A stretch of 64,000 bases of DNA from Sphingomonas sp. EC-HK361 (GTDB lineage: Bacteria > Pseudomonadota > Alphaproteobacteria > Sphingomonadales > Sphingomonadaceae), in contig NZ_LR701493.1 in assembly GCF_902498785.1 (NCBI RefSeq), positions 171,459-235,458 on the forward strand, written 5' to 3'. Of the stretch, positions 52,992 to 62,808 are shown piece after piece; positions within the stretch are counted from its first letter, which is position 1, and each line of letters begins with the position of its first letter. The notes beneath the pieces were generated by a model. That model was not told where the DNA came from. It searched no databases and was given only the letters and a program-made list of their open reading frames with translations. The position numbers and the translations under genes were made by a program.

Positions 52992-55900
52992 TCACACGAT
53001 ATGCAAGGGATCGATCGCGCTCTGGGTGTTGGCGCCGGACAGCAGCACCGACTGGTCGAAGACACCGTCGCCATTGCCGTCCCAGAACAGCCATCCGTCG
53101 GTCGCGCCGGCGACGAAGGTGATATGCCCCGCGCTTTGGGTGAGCTTGGCGGCGGTAAGGGCGTCGGCGAAATTGTTGGTCGCGATGGTCGTCGCGGTGA
53201 AGTCCGCAGGCGCCAGGCTGCCGTTCACGACATCGAGGTCGATGACGTCGCCCTCGCTCGCCTTGAAGTCGGTGATGCGGTCGTAGCTGGCGCTGTTGAG
53301 CGTGGTATCGCCGAAGTTGAACACGAACGTATCGGCCTCGGTCCCGCCGGTCAGCGTATCCTTGCCTGCGCCGCCGATGAGCGTGTCATTGCCGGCCTTG
53401 CCGAGAAGCGTGTCGGCCCCCGCACCGCCATCGAGCCGGTCATTGCCCACCCCGCCGTCCAAAGTGTCGAGCCCGTCCTCGCCGAAGAGCCGGTCGTCGC
53501 CGGCATTGCCGGACAGCGTGTCGTTGCCCGCACCGCCCCACAGGCCGTTGTTCGCGCCGTTGCCGGTGATGGTGTTGTTGAGCTCGTTTCCGCGCCCGTC
53601 GATCGCGTCGGTGCCGGTCAGCGTCAGCTTCTCGACCTCGGCGGGCAGGCTGTAGGTGATCGCGGAGAAGATCTGATCGGTCGTGCCGCCGTTCGCCAGC
53701 TCCACCACCTGGTCGCCCGCATCGTCGACATAATAGCTGTCATTGCCGTCGCCGCCGGTCATCGTGTCGGCGCCGGTGCCGCCGTCGAGCGTGTCGTCGC
53801 CCGTCCCGCCGATCAGCGTGTCGGTGCCGTCGCCGCCATAAAGCCGGTCGTTGCCGTCGCCGCCGTCGAGCGTGTCGTTGCCGCCCATCCCGTAAAGCGT
53901 GTCGGCACCGAGCCCACCTTCCAGCCGGTTGGCGGCATCGTTCCCGGTGATGATGTTGGCCAGATCGTTACCATAGCCGTTGAGCGCGGCGGTGCCGGTG
54001 AGCGTCAGATTCTCGACCTGATCGGCGAGCCGGTAGCTGACCGAGGCATAGACGAGATCGGTGCCGCCGCCGGCAAGTTCGATCACCCGGTCGTCATTGC
54101 CCGCATAGCCGTCGTCGGAGAAGGTATCAACGTAGAAGGTGTCGTTGCCCGCACCCCCGTCCATGTAGTCGGCGCCGGCCCCGCCATCGATGATGTCGTT
54201 GCCGGCGAGCGCATAGATGGTGTCGCCCAGCGCGGTCGTCTGATAGCCGACGACGGTCGTGGTCGGGCTGATCGTGTTGTTGCCCGACGTGCCGGTGATC
54301 GTGCGACCGACCTCGTTCACGTCGGTGACGCTGACCGACAGGAGCTGATCGACGACATTCAGCCCGTCGGTCGCGCGGACGGTGACCTGGTAGATGCCGT
54401 TCGCATCGGCATCGAGCGGATGCTCGAAATCGGGGGCCGACAGGAAGGATAGCGCGCCGGTCGCCGGATCGATGGTGAAGAGCGCCGCATCCGCGCCGCC
54501 CGCGATGGCGTAGGTCGGGACGGTGCCGTCGGCATCGGTCGCGGTCACAATCGTCACCGCGGTGCCGTTCTCCGCGATGCCGAGGGACGCGGTGCCACCG
54601 CCGCCGTTCGAGGTGATGACGGGGGCGTTGTCGTTGACGTTGGCGATGGTGATCGACAGCGCCTGGGCGACGCTGTTCGTGCCGTCGCTCGCGCTCACCA
54701 CGACCTGATAGATGCGGTCATGGTCGCTGTCGCCGGGTGCCTCGTAATCCGGCGGGGTGATGAAAGTGAGCCGCCCCGTCGCCGCATCGACCGCGAAGAG
54801 CGCCGCATCGGCACCGCCGGTGATCGTGTAGGAAAGCGCGTCGCCATCGGCATCGCTCGCCGCGATCGTCGTGGCTGCGGTCACGTTCTCGTTGACCGTG
54901 AAGGAAGCCGCCAGCGCCCCGCCGAACGACGTCAGGGCGGGGGCGTTGTCGTTCACATTGCCGACCGTCACGCTGAGCGCTTGGCTGTCGGTGTTGTTGC
55001 CGTCGCTCGCCTGGACGACGACGTCATAGACATTGTCGTGATTGGCATCGCCCGGATTTTCGAAGTCGGGGGCGTTTTTGAAGGTCAGCGCGCCGGTCGC
55101 GGGATCGATCGCGAACAGCGCAGCGTCCGCGCCGCCGATGATCGCAAAGGCCAGCGTCGGGCCATCGGCATCGGTCGCAGTGACGGTCGTGACGGCGGTC
55201 AGGTTCTCGTTGACCGTGATCGCCGCGGTCGCACCGCCGCCGTTGGACGTGATGACCGGGGCAAAGCCATCGGGCACGTCGCGAACGTTCACCGACAGGT
55301 CCTGCGTATCGACCCCGCCATTGCCGTCGTTCACCGCGACCACGACACGGTAGACGTTGTCGCCGTTGGCATCCGATGGGCTCTCGAAATTGGGCGCCGT
55401 GATGAAGCTCAGCACACCCGTGACGGGATCGACGGTGAATAGCGCCGCATCCGCGCCGCCAGCGATCGTGAAGGTCAGCGTCTGCCCCGCGTCCTGATCG
55501 GTGGCAGTGACCGTCGTGACCAGTGTCGCATTCTCGTCGATATCGAGCGAGGCCGCCGCGCCGCTGCCGTTCGAGGTGATGACTGGCAGATAGTTGAGCA
55601 GCGTCGACGATACCGTCGTATCGGCAAAGGCGAAGAATTCGACATTGCGAATCGTCTTCGTCCCCTCGGGCGATCCGCCGCGCATGTCGGTCGCGATGAA
55701 ACTCCCGTCAGTCTGCAGCGCGAATTGATAATCCGCCCGGTTGCCCGCGAACACCACCGTATCGATATCGGCACTGCCGTCGATGATGTCGTTGCCCGCG
55801 CCGGCGACGATCGTGTCGTTGCCTGCTCCGCCGTGCACGTAATCGTTGCCGGTGCCGCCATCGAGATAATCGTCGCCCGACCCGCCATAAAGCTCGTCAT

Positions 55901-56708
55901 CGCCGCCGCCGCCATACAGCCGGTCCGCGCCGGCATCGCCGTTCAGCGTGTCGTTGCTCGTCGTATCGGCATCGTCGCCGTAGAGCAGGTCGTCGCCCGA
56001 GCCGCCCGACATGTTGTCGCCGCCGGCCTGGCCATAAAGGATGTCGTTGTCGTCGCCCCCGGTCATCTTGTCGCTGCCGCGGCCGCCATACAAAATATCG
56101 TTGCCGGCGCCGCCGTCGATCGTGTCGTCGCCCGCGATGCCGTTGAAACCCAGATCGTCGCCGTAGAGCAGATCGTCGCCGGTCCCGCCGAAGATCGTGT
56201 CGCTACCGCGCCAGCCGAAGATGATGTCGTTGCCGGCATCACCTTCCAGCGTGTCCTTGCCCGCCCCGCCGATGATGATGTCGTTGCCGCCCTGGCCGTG
56301 GATCGCCGCGGCCTTCGCGTAATCGACTCCGCCGGCGCCGTGCGCGGTCAGATCGATGATATCGTCGCCGTCCCCCATCCAGAATTGTTCGATGTTGCTG
56401 AACCCGCCGAACCCGCCCGCAATCGCACCATTATTGTAGAACAGCGCGTCTGCGACATTGGAGGCATAGACGATGTCCGTCCCTTCGCCGCCGTTCAGCA
56501 AATCCATCGAGATCTGCACGTTGGGCGCGATGATCTGATACGCCGTGCCGCTGCCGGTCAGGATGCCGGTGCTCCAGACGAGCTGCGACAGTGTCGCGTC
56601 GGCGCGCAGATGGTCGAAATTGGGGTCTTTGGTAAACGGAAAGAACAGATCACGCCCGGTCGTGCCGTTGGCGATCGAGCTGCCAAGTGTGTTGTAATAA
56701 TCGGCCAT
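52992..56708 (-). CDS. Large RTX / cadherin-like secreted protein
   Basis: A 1238-residue exported protein. After a unique N terminus ([20 protein letters not shown]), calcium-binding GGxGxDxLxG nonapeptides ([11 protein letters not shown]-type) fill about residues 110-330. Four cadherin-like repeats of about 105 residues follow, each opening with ITSNG and ADAALFT. A second RTX block (about 830-1150) and a non-RTX end [18 protein letters not shown] suggest type I secretion. No signal peptide or exporter gene is seen here. It may be an adhesin or surface-layer protein. Confidence 0.9.
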   Translation of the reverse strand: MADYYNTLGSSIANGTTGRDLFFPFTKDPNFDHLRADATLSQLVWSTGILTGSGTAYQIIAPNVQISMDLLNGGEGTDIVYASNVADALFYNNGAIAGGFGGFSNIEQFWMGDGDDIIDLTAHGAGGVDYAKAAAIHGQGGNDIIIGGAGKDTLEGDAGNDIIFGWRGSDTIFGGTGDDLLYGDDLGFNGIAGDDTIDGGAGNDILYGGRGSDKMTGGDDNDILYGQAGGDNMSGGSGDDLLYGDDADTTSNDTLNGDAGADRLYGGGGDDELYGGSGDDYLDGGTGNDYVHGGAGNDTIVAGAGNDIIDGSADIDTVVFAGNRADYQFALQTDGSFIATDMRGGSPEGTKTIRNVEFFAFADTTVSSTLLNYLPVITSNGSGAAASLDIDENATLVTTVTATDQDAGQTLTFTIAGGADAALFTVDPVTGVLSFITAPNFESPSDANGDNVYRVVVAVNDGNGGVDTQDLSVNVRDVPDGFAPVITSNGGGATAAITVNENLTAVTTVTATDADGPTLAFAIIGGADAALFAIDPATGALTFKNAPDFENPGDANHDNVYDVVVQASDGNNTDSQALSVTVGNVNDNAPALTSFGGALAASFTVNENVTAATTIAASDADGDALSYTITGGADAALFAVDAATGRLTFITPPDYEAPGDSDHDRIYQVVVSASDGTNSVAQALSITIANVNDNAPVITSNGGGGTASLGIAENGTAVTIVTATDADGTVPTYAIAGGADAALFTIDPATGALSFLSAPDFEHPLDADANGIYQVTVRATDGLNVVDQLLSVSVTDVNEVGRTITGTSGNNTISPTTTVVGYQTTALGDTIYALAGNDIIDGGAGADYMDGGAGNDTFYVDTFSDDGYAGNDDRVIELAGGGTDLVYASVSYRLADQVENLTLTGTAALNGYGNDLANIITGNDAANRLEGGLGADTLYGMGGNDTLDGGDGNDRLYGGDGTDTLIGGTGDDTLDGGTGADTMTGGDGNDSYYVDDAGDQVVELANGGTTDQIFSAITYSLPAEVEKLTLTGTDAIDGRGNELNNTITGNGANNGLWGGAGNDTLSGNAGDDRLFGEDGLDTLDGGVGNDRLDGGAGADTLLGKAGNDTLIGGAGKDTLTGGTEADTFVFNFGDTTLNSASYDRITDFKASEGDVIDLDVVNGSLAPADFTATTIATNNFADALTAAKLTQSAGHITFVAGATDGWLFWDGNGDGVFDQSVLLSGANTQSAIDPLHIV
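54300..55590. repeat. Four cadherin-like repeat units within the RTX gene
   Basis: Successive units of about 315-321 bases share the same residues at matching places: an ITSNGG-like start, [24 protein letters not shown] and NVNDNAP at the end. The DNA is also similar between units, which suggests recent expansion. It is protein repeat, not a CRISPR. Confidence 0.85.
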
Positions 56709-56997
56709 CGCCCGGTCCCTCGAAAGATTCACCCGCGACGAATTCTATCGGGCGCCGCTTCGATCAACGAAGGACCATTTCGGCCCGGCCGAAATAGAAG
56801 GCGAGTGCTCATTCGGGGGAGACTAAGCCCTTTGGACCAGCGTCGGTCGCGCCGCGTCGCTGACCGCTCTGCCTCCTGCCCCGTATCTTGACGCGGCCAT
56901 GCTCGCGACAACGCACAGAAAAAACCCGCCCCCCCAGTCGGACAGGGACGGTGAGCCTGAGGGTCCATTAACCTCTTTGTGATTAGCACACGCTGTG

Positions 56998-58800
56998 ATG
57001 GGACGGACGAAATCCTGGGTGCGGCGCGCATGGCCGCCCTGTCTTTTGGGGCTGGCCTATTACGCGGTCGCCGCAGTCTCGCTCGCGCTGACGAAAGGCA
57101 GCGACGGGATCGCGACGATCTGGCCGCCCAGCGGGCTGCTGCTCGCGGCGGTCCTGATCCTTCCCGGCCGCCGGATCATGCCCTTTGCCATCGCCGCGGC
57201 GGCGGGCAGCGTCTTGGCCAATCTGCTCGCGGGGACGCAAGCCTGGGTCGCCGCCGGCTTCACCGTCGCCAATATCACAGAGGCGCTGACCGCCGGCCTC
57301 CTGCTGCGCCGGCGCCAGCCGGTTCGACTTTCCTTCATCGATCCGCGCGGGCTGTCCCGCTTCTTCGCGGCAACGCTCGCCGCGGCGGCGGTCAGCGCCG
57401 CGATCGCGGCATGCGTCGATCCTGCCAGCGACTGGCGCTTCACCCTGTCGTGGTTCACCACGGTCTGGCTGGGCATGCTGCTGGTCACGCCGCTGCTCCA
57501 CGCGTCGTTCGAGCTTTCGACCTCGCCCCGCGCCAAGACCGAAACGGGCAGCGTGAGGGATATCGCATGGATCGCGGCGCTGACCTTGGCGGCAAGCGCG
57601 GAGACCTTCTTTAGATCGCCCTATCCGATCCTGTTCGTGCCGATGATCGTCATCATCATCGCCGTCCTGCGCGCCGGCGCGCTGGGCGGCATCGTCAGCA
57701 TGACCATCACCGCAACGATCGGGTCGATCGCCATCGGCACGCATAGGGGAACGGCCCTCCTCGCCGGGGGAAGCCATCAGAGCGACGTCCTGTTCTATCA
57801 GGTCTACCTGCTCGCGCTGTTCGCCTCGGCGCTGCCGATGGCGACGCTGCTCGCCGCGCGCGACCGTTTGCGGCTGGACCTGGCGGAGCGCCTGCGCCTG
57901 CTCGACCAGGCCGAGAAGATCGCGCAACTCGGGCACTGGCGCGTCGATCCGACGACCCGGGCGATCTTCTGGTCGCCCGAGGTGTTTCGAATCCACGGCC
58001 GGACCGAAGAAACCCCGCCGGCGATCGACGAAGCGATCAACGCCTATCATCCGGACGATCGCGCGCGGGTCGCCGCGATCGTCGAAGATGCCCTACGCGA
58101 TGGCCTTCCCTTCGAATTCGAGGCGAGGATCGTTCGCCCCGATGGCGTGGTCCGGCATGTCGTCTCCCGCGGCGAGCGCGATTTTTCCTCGCGGGACAAC
58201 GCGATCGGCCTGTTCGGCCTGATCCAGGACATCACCGATCAGGTCGCGGCGCGCCGGATCCTGAAAGAGGCGCGCGATGCCGCCGAAAAATCGGCACAGG
58301 CGGCGCAGCTGCTGGCCGAAACCGATCCGCTGACGGGGCTCGCGAACCGCCGCCGGATCGTCGGCCACCTGACGCACCAGCTCGCCGTGGTGGCGAAGGA
58401 TCGCAGCGACCTCGCGGTGGTCATCTTCGACATCGATCATTTCAAGGCGATCAACGACAATTTCGGGCACGCGATCGGCGATCTTGTCCTGCGCCGTGTG
58501 GCTGTCGCTGCGGCCGCCGGGCTGCGCAGCACCGACATGCTCGGGCGCTATGGCGGGGAAGAGTTCGTCCTCGTCCTTGCCGACGCTCCGGCCGACGTAG
58601 CGACGCGGATCGCCGAGCGGGTGCGAGGCGCGGTCGAAAGCAGCGGCGGCGACGGCGATAGCGACCCCAGGGTCACCGTGAGCCTCGGCATCGCGATCGT
58701 GTCCCCGGGCGAGACGCTCGATGCGATCCTGCGAAGGGCGGATGCGGCACTTTACGAAGCCAAGAACGCCGGCCGCAACTGCCTGTGCCTCGCTGCGTGA
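56998..58800 (+). CDS. Membrane-bound diguanylate cyclase (MASE1-PAS-GGDEF)
   Basis: A 600-residue protein. Eight or so hydrophobic segments form a MASE1 sensor in about residues 1-290 (GIATIWPPSGLLLAAVLILPG). A PAS domain follows (AEKIAQLGHWRVDPTTRAI), then the GGDEF domain with DPLTGLANRRRI, FDIDHFKAINDNFGH and the active site RYGGEEFVLV. The I-site RSTD lies five residues before GGEEF, so product inhibition is likely. A GTG three bases earlier is an alternative start. Confidence 0.93.
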   Translation: MGRTKSWVRRAWPPCLLGLAYYAVAAVSLALTKGSDGIATIWPPSGLLLAAVLILPGRRIMPFAIAAAAGSVLANLLAGTQAWVAAGFTVANITEALTAGLLLRRRQPVRLSFIDPRGLSRFFAATLAAAAVSAAIAACVDPASDWRFTLSWFTTVWLGMLLVTPLLHASFELSTSPRAKTETGSVRDIAWIAALTLAASAETFFRSPYPILFVPMIVIIIAVLRAGALGGIVSMTITATIGSIAIGTHRGTALLAGGSHQSDVLFYQVYLLALFASALPMATLLAARDRLRLDLAERLRLLDQAEKIAQLGHWRVDPTTRAIFWSPEVFRIHGRTEETPPAIDEAINAYHPDDRARVAAIVEDALRDGLPFEFEARIVRPDGVVRHVVSRGERDFSSRDNAIGLFGLIQDITDQVAARRILKEARDAAEKSAQAAQLLAETDPLTGLANRRRIVGHLTHQLAVVAKDRSDLAVVIFDIDHFKAINDNFGHAIGDLVLRRVAVAAAAGLRSTDMLGRYGGEEFVLVLADAPADVATRIAERVRGAVESSGGDGDSDPRVTVSLGIAIVSPGETLDAILRRADAALYEAKNAGRNCLCLAA

Positions 58801-58806
58801 CCGCGC

Positions 58807-59991
58807 CTAGCGCTTCAGGCCGCTCCGCGATCGCCTGAGCGACGCTTGCGGACCCGGCTCGACCGGCAAGGCATCGTTATCGGCCCGGTCGAAAGGGGCC
58901 GGGCGGGACAGTGCATTACCCGCCTCGACCGCCGCGTCGCTCGACCCGCGGATGACGAGCGAAGGGGGCAATTTCAGCGACGGCATCGCATCACCGATCA
59001 TGCGCGCGAGCAGCCGATCGACCATCGCCTTTGCGCCGCCCGCGAAATCCTGGCGCACCGTCGTGATCCGCGGCACGGTCTGCCGGGCCAGCGGCAAATC
59101 GTCATAGCCGACGACCCGCACCGCCTCCGGCACCCGGATCCCGTGATCCGCCAGCGCGCGCAGGGTCATCATCGCGATCACGTCGGAGCCTGCGAAGATG
59201 CCGTCGATCACCGCGCCGTGCTTGTCGAGATGCGCGCCGATCTCCGCATACATCACATCGGCGGCCAGGTGCGTTTCGAGCAGGACCGGCGGCGCAGCCC
59301 CGGCCGCCGCGGTGGCGGCAGACAGCCCGGCGAAGCGCAGTCCGAATTCGGGCGCGCGCACGTCGCCGAGGAAGGCGATGCGCGTGGCGCCGGTCGAAAG
59401 CAGATGCTCCCCCGCCAGCCGGCCACCGCGAAAATTGTCGGTGCCCACCGAACAATGCACTTGCCCCTCGGCCAGATCGCCCCACACGACGAGCGGCAGA
59501 TAGCGCTCGGCGACCCGTTCGATCGCATCGCGCTGATCCGACTGGCCGAGCAGCAGCACGCCGTCCAGCATCCCCGAATCGACGATCCGCTCCAGCCAGT
59601 CGGGCGCGTCCGGGATCACGCGCGACAGCATGAGATCATAGCCGATCTCGGTCAGCGCATCGCCGAGATGACCGAGCATCAGCATGAAGAACGGATCGGA
59701 CAGATGCTGGCGCCGCTCATGCCCAAGCGGCACGACGACCCCGATCACCCCGGTGCGCTTCGTGCGCAGCCGGCTCGCCATCTGGTTGAGCCGGAAATCG
59801 TGGCGCGTCGCGAGCGCCTGGATCCGCGCGCGCGTGCCCGGATTGACGAGCGGCGAGTCCGCCAGCGCACGCGACACCGTGCCCGCCGAGACGCCGGCGA
59901 CCCGGGCGAGGTCGACGATCGTGCGGACGCGCGTTTCGGGCTTCCCGCGCGGGTGTTCGGTGACGGGCATTGCCATCGGTATAGCGCGCAT
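58807..59991 (-). CDS. LacI family transcriptional regulator
   Basis: A 394-residue repressor/activator. The N-terminal HTH is TIVDLARVAGVSAGTVSRAL near residue 24, with the hinge RLNQMASRLRTKRTGVIGVV; the sugar-binding core has DGVLLLGQSDQ, FAGSDVIAMMTLRAL and VVGYDDLPLARQTVPRITT. A C-terminal tail of about 30 basic residues is unusual. Starts at 59991, 59976 and 59970 are possible. It is divergent from the TonB-dependent receptor and presumably controls it. Confidence 0.92.
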   Translation of the reverse strand: MRAIPMAMPVTEHPRGKPETRVRTIVDLARVAGVSAGTVSRALADSPLVNPGTRARIQALATRHDFRLNQMASRLRTKRTGVIGVVVPLGHERRQHLSDPFFMLMLGHLGDALTEIGYDLMLSRVIPDAPDWLERIVDSGMLDGVLLLGQSDQRDAIERVAERYLPLVVWGDLAEGQVHCSVGTDNFRGGRLAGEHLLSTGATRIAFLGDVRAPEFGLRFAGLSAATAAAGAAPPVLLETHLAADVMYAEIGAHLDKHGAVIDGIFAGSDVIAMMTLRALADHGIRVPEAVRVVGYDDLPLARQTVPRITTVRQDFAGGAKAMVDRLLARMIGDAMPSLKLPPSLVIRGSSDAAVEAGNALSRPAPFDRADNDALPVEPGPQASLRRSRSGLKR

Positions 59992-60037
59992 GCGCGTCGT
60001 GCCAACGACGAAACGATTCCGTTGCCCGCCCGCGCAA

Positions 60038-60047
60038 CAAACGTTTG
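60038..60047. promoter_or_regulatory. Candidate LacI-family operator
   Basis: CAAACGTTTG is a perfect 10-bp dyad with the central CG typical of LacI-family operators. It lies between the LacI gene and the TonB-dependent receptor, 84 bases before the receptor start. A looser AACG-CGTT pair lies at 60012-60023 and may be a second site. Confidence 0.65.
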
Positions 60048-60130
60048 CAATGGCTTCCCGATTAAGTATGTTTCGGCACTATCCAGGGACGAGCCGGCCG
60101 CGAGAACGAGCCAGCCGAAAAGGAGGAGAG

Positions 60131-62728
60131 GGCATGATCAAGACCCGTCACATGAGCATCCGCGCCATGCTGCTGCTCGGCGCCGCCCTTCCCGCGCTGC
60201 CCGCGGCGGCGCAGGTCGCGCCCGCGCCCGAGACTCAGGCCGATCCGCAGGCTGCCGCACAGACACCCGCGCCCGAGCCGCAGGACGAGGACATCGTCGT
60301 TACCGGCCAGACGACGCGCAACCGCCCGCTCATTACCGCATCGGCCGACATCACCCTTGCCAATCGCGACGATATCGATCGAAAGGCGCCGCGATCGACC
60401 GCCGACATGCTCGAGCTCGTGCCCGGCATCTTCGTCGAGGGCACGGCGGGCGCGATCTCGAACAACTATTCGGTGCGCGGCCTGCAGGGCGGCGGCCAGC
60501 GCTTCGTCCAGCTTGAGGAAGACGGTCTGCCGATCCTCTACAGCGGCGGCGGCGCGGACTTCTTCTTCGATCAGGATCTGACGATCGACCGGCTGGAAGC
60601 GGTGAAGGGCGGATCGTCGGGCGTGCTGACCGTCAACGGCGCAGGCGCCACCATCAACTTCATCTCCAAGCGCCCCAATTTCAGCCGCGCCGAGGGAATG
60701 GCGCGGGTCACGGCGTATAATTACGGGCTGAAGCGCGGCGATTTCTATTATTCGCAGCCGATCACCGACAATCTGGCCTTCAACATCGGCGGCTATGTCC
60801 AGTCGAGCCCGGGCGTCCGCAAGAACCCGTTCGACTATCAGGGTTACCGCGTGAAGGGCGCGCTGGAATACAAGTTCGACGATGGCGGCTATGTCCGCGT
60901 CACGGCCAAGGGCGGCAATGTCGAGAACGCCTATTATGCCGACCAGCCCTATCGCTTCACCGACGGCAAGCCGGCCGGCATCCCCAGCCTGGACACCCAG
61001 TTCGGCAATGTCGGTGGCGACGCGTTTTCGAACATCGCGGTCCCGGTCTCGACCTTCGCGCATCCCAGCGGCTTTCGCGATTTCCGCTACCGCGACGGCG
61101 TGAAGGCGAAGACCGCGCAAATCCGGCTCGACATCGAAAAGCCGGTCGGTGATTCGTTCAATCTCTTCGCGCGCGGCCGCTACCTCAAATATTCCTACGA
61201 CTTCAACGGCCTGTTCCCCGGTTCCGGCACCGGCAATGCGGGGCTGACCAGCGCGGTCAACTATCTCAATCCCAACGGCACGCTGACCGCGGGCGCCGAT
61301 CCGACGAATTGCGCCAGCTACACCTATACCTCGCCGATCGGGCAGGTGCTGTGCCTGGGCGGACAGGCATTCCCCAACACCGTGCGCTACGGCATCAAGA
61401 ACCTGCGCACCGGCGTGTTGCTCGGATCGAACCAGACCGCCGAGCTGAACGCGCTCAACAACAACGGCTTCCTCCAGCGCACGACGCTCAACCACGACTA
61501 TATCGACGGCAAGGACTTCGGCATGAATGTCGGAGGGACGTGGGAATATGAAAGCGGCGGCTTCAAGAACTCGCTGACAGCCGGCGTGATGTATTACAAC
61601 GTCAAACGCTTCCAGGATCAGTCCGCGACCGCGAGCGTCGTCAACGACGTCAAGACCAACAGCGACATCTACGACATCGTCGCGCTGGACGCGAACAACA
61701 ACGTCGTCGGCACGCTCAGCGACAACGGCCTCGTCTCGTACGGCGATTGGGGCGCCGGCATCCGCCAGCGCAACGACTCCACCGTATCGCTCTACGCGAA
61801 CGACGAATTGTCGTTCGGCGATCTTCACATCGACGGCGGCATCCGCTGGGAAAGCGACAGTGCGACCGCGATCGACGGCAACACCGCCGCCACGAACCAG
61901 GCGGTGCAGCCCGGCGTCGTGGGTGTCATCCGCAACGTCGGCTCGACCTTCGACGGCACCTACACGACGCGCAAGAAAACGCAGTCCAAACTGGCCTATA
62001 CGGTGGGCGCGAACTATCAGCTCACGCCCAATTTCGCCGTTTATGCGCGCTACGCCAACGGCTTCCAGACCAACAACGTCGATCCGATCACCACGATCGA
62101 ACTCTACGAAGCAGGGGTGCGCGGCCAGTATGGCCGGTTCTTCAGCGGATCGGCGACGGTGTTCCGCACCAACTTCCGCAACCAGAACTACAACTTCGCC
62201 GATCCCACGAACCCGACGATCCAGAGCAACATCAATGCCGACCTGCGCACCAAGGGTATCGAGATCGACCTGAACGTCCGCCCGATCGACTGGTTCTCGA
62301 TCGATTTCCAGGGCGTGTTCCAGGAGCCGAAGCTCGTCAATCTGGCGATCAACGGCGCCAACCAGGAAGGCTTCGAGGGCAATCGCCCCGAGCGGACGCC
62401 CGCGAAGCTCTTTACGATCACCCCGGCGATCAAACTTCCGAACGGTCTCGGCGAAATCTACGGCCGCTACAAATATATCGGGCGGATCTTCGCCGATGCG
62501 GGCAATGGCGTCGCGCTGCCGAGCTACGGCGTGACCAGCGCTGGCGTCACGCTGAACCTGAGCGACTCGATCCAGGCCAATTTCAACGCCGACAACATCT
62601 TCAACGTCATCGGCCTGACCGAGGGCAATCCGCGGCAGGGGCAGACCCAGGCGATCACCGATGGCTATTTCTACGCGCGCGGGATCGTTGGGGCGACCTA
62701 TGGCGGGTCGATCACGTTGAAGTTCTAA
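60131..62728 (+). CDS. TonB-dependent outer membrane receptor
   Basis: An 865-residue receptor. The signal peptide MIKTRHMSIRAMLLLGAALP ends at AAAQ; a TonB box-like EDIVVTGQ is near residue 55; the plug has LELVPGIFVEGTAGAIS and SVRGLQGGGQRFVQLEEDG; the barrel ends in GSITLKF with a terminal Phe. An Ala-Pro-rich linker precedes the TonB box. A GGAGGAGAGGGC site fixes the start. With the LacI gene and the next enzyme it suggests uptake of a sugar-derived ligand. Confidence 0.93.
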   Translation, partial: GMIKTRHMSIRAMLLLGAALPALPAAAQVAPAPETQADPQAAAQTPAPEPQDEDIVVTGQTTRNRPLITASADITLANRDDIDRKAPRSTADMLELVPGIFVEGTAGAISNNYSVRGLQGGGQRFVQLEEDGLPILYSGGGADFFFDQDLTIDRLEAVKGGSSGVLTVNGAGATINFISKRPNFSRAEGMARVTAYNYGLKRGDFYYSQPITDNLAFNIGGYVQSSPGVRKNPFDYQGYRVKGALEYKFDDGGYVRVTAKGGNVENAYYADQPYRFTDGKPAGIPSLDTQFGNVGGDAFSNIAVPVSTFAHPSGFRDFRYRDGVKAKTAQIRLDIEKPVGDSFNLFARGRYLKYSYDFNGLFPGSGTGNAGLTSAVNYLNPNGTLTAGADPTNCASYTYTSPIGQVLCLGGQAFPNTVRYGIKNLRTGVLLGSNQTAELNALNNNGFLQRTTLNHDYIDGKDFGMNVGGTWEYESGGFKNSLTAGVMYYNVKRFQDQSATASVVNDVKTNSDIYDIVALDANNNVVGTLSDNGLVSYGDWGAGIRQRNDSTVSLYANDELSFGDLHIDGGIRWESDSATAIDGNTAATNQAVQPGVVGVIRNVGSTFDGTYTTRKKTQSKLAYTVGANYQLTPNFAVYARYANGFQTNNVDPITTIELYEAGVRGQYGRFFSGSATVFRTNFRNQNYNFADPTNPTIQSNINADLRTKGIEIDLNVRPIDWFSIDFQGVFQEPKLVNLAINGANQEGFEGNRPERTPAKLFTITPAIKLPNGLGEIYGRYKYIGRIFADAGNGVALPSYGVTSAGVTLNLSDSIQANFNADNIFNVIGLTEGNPRQGQTQAITDGYFYARGIVGATYGGSITLKF

Positions 62729-62808
62729 GCTTTTCGAAGCGGGGACGACCGGGCGGCGGGCGCAAATCGCGTTCCGCCGCTCTGCATTGGGCGTAACGGA
62801 GCGATGCG

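Noticed and set aside
52956-54452. Valine/glycine-rich frame antisense to the RTX gene
   Set aside because: The regular pattern simply mirrors the RTX nonapeptide repeats on the other strand.
53300-56300. Regular short repeats that could suggest a CRISPR array
   Set aside because: The period follows the RTX nonapeptide and 105-residue protein repeats and lies within an open frame; there are no constant repeats with unique spacers and no cas genes.
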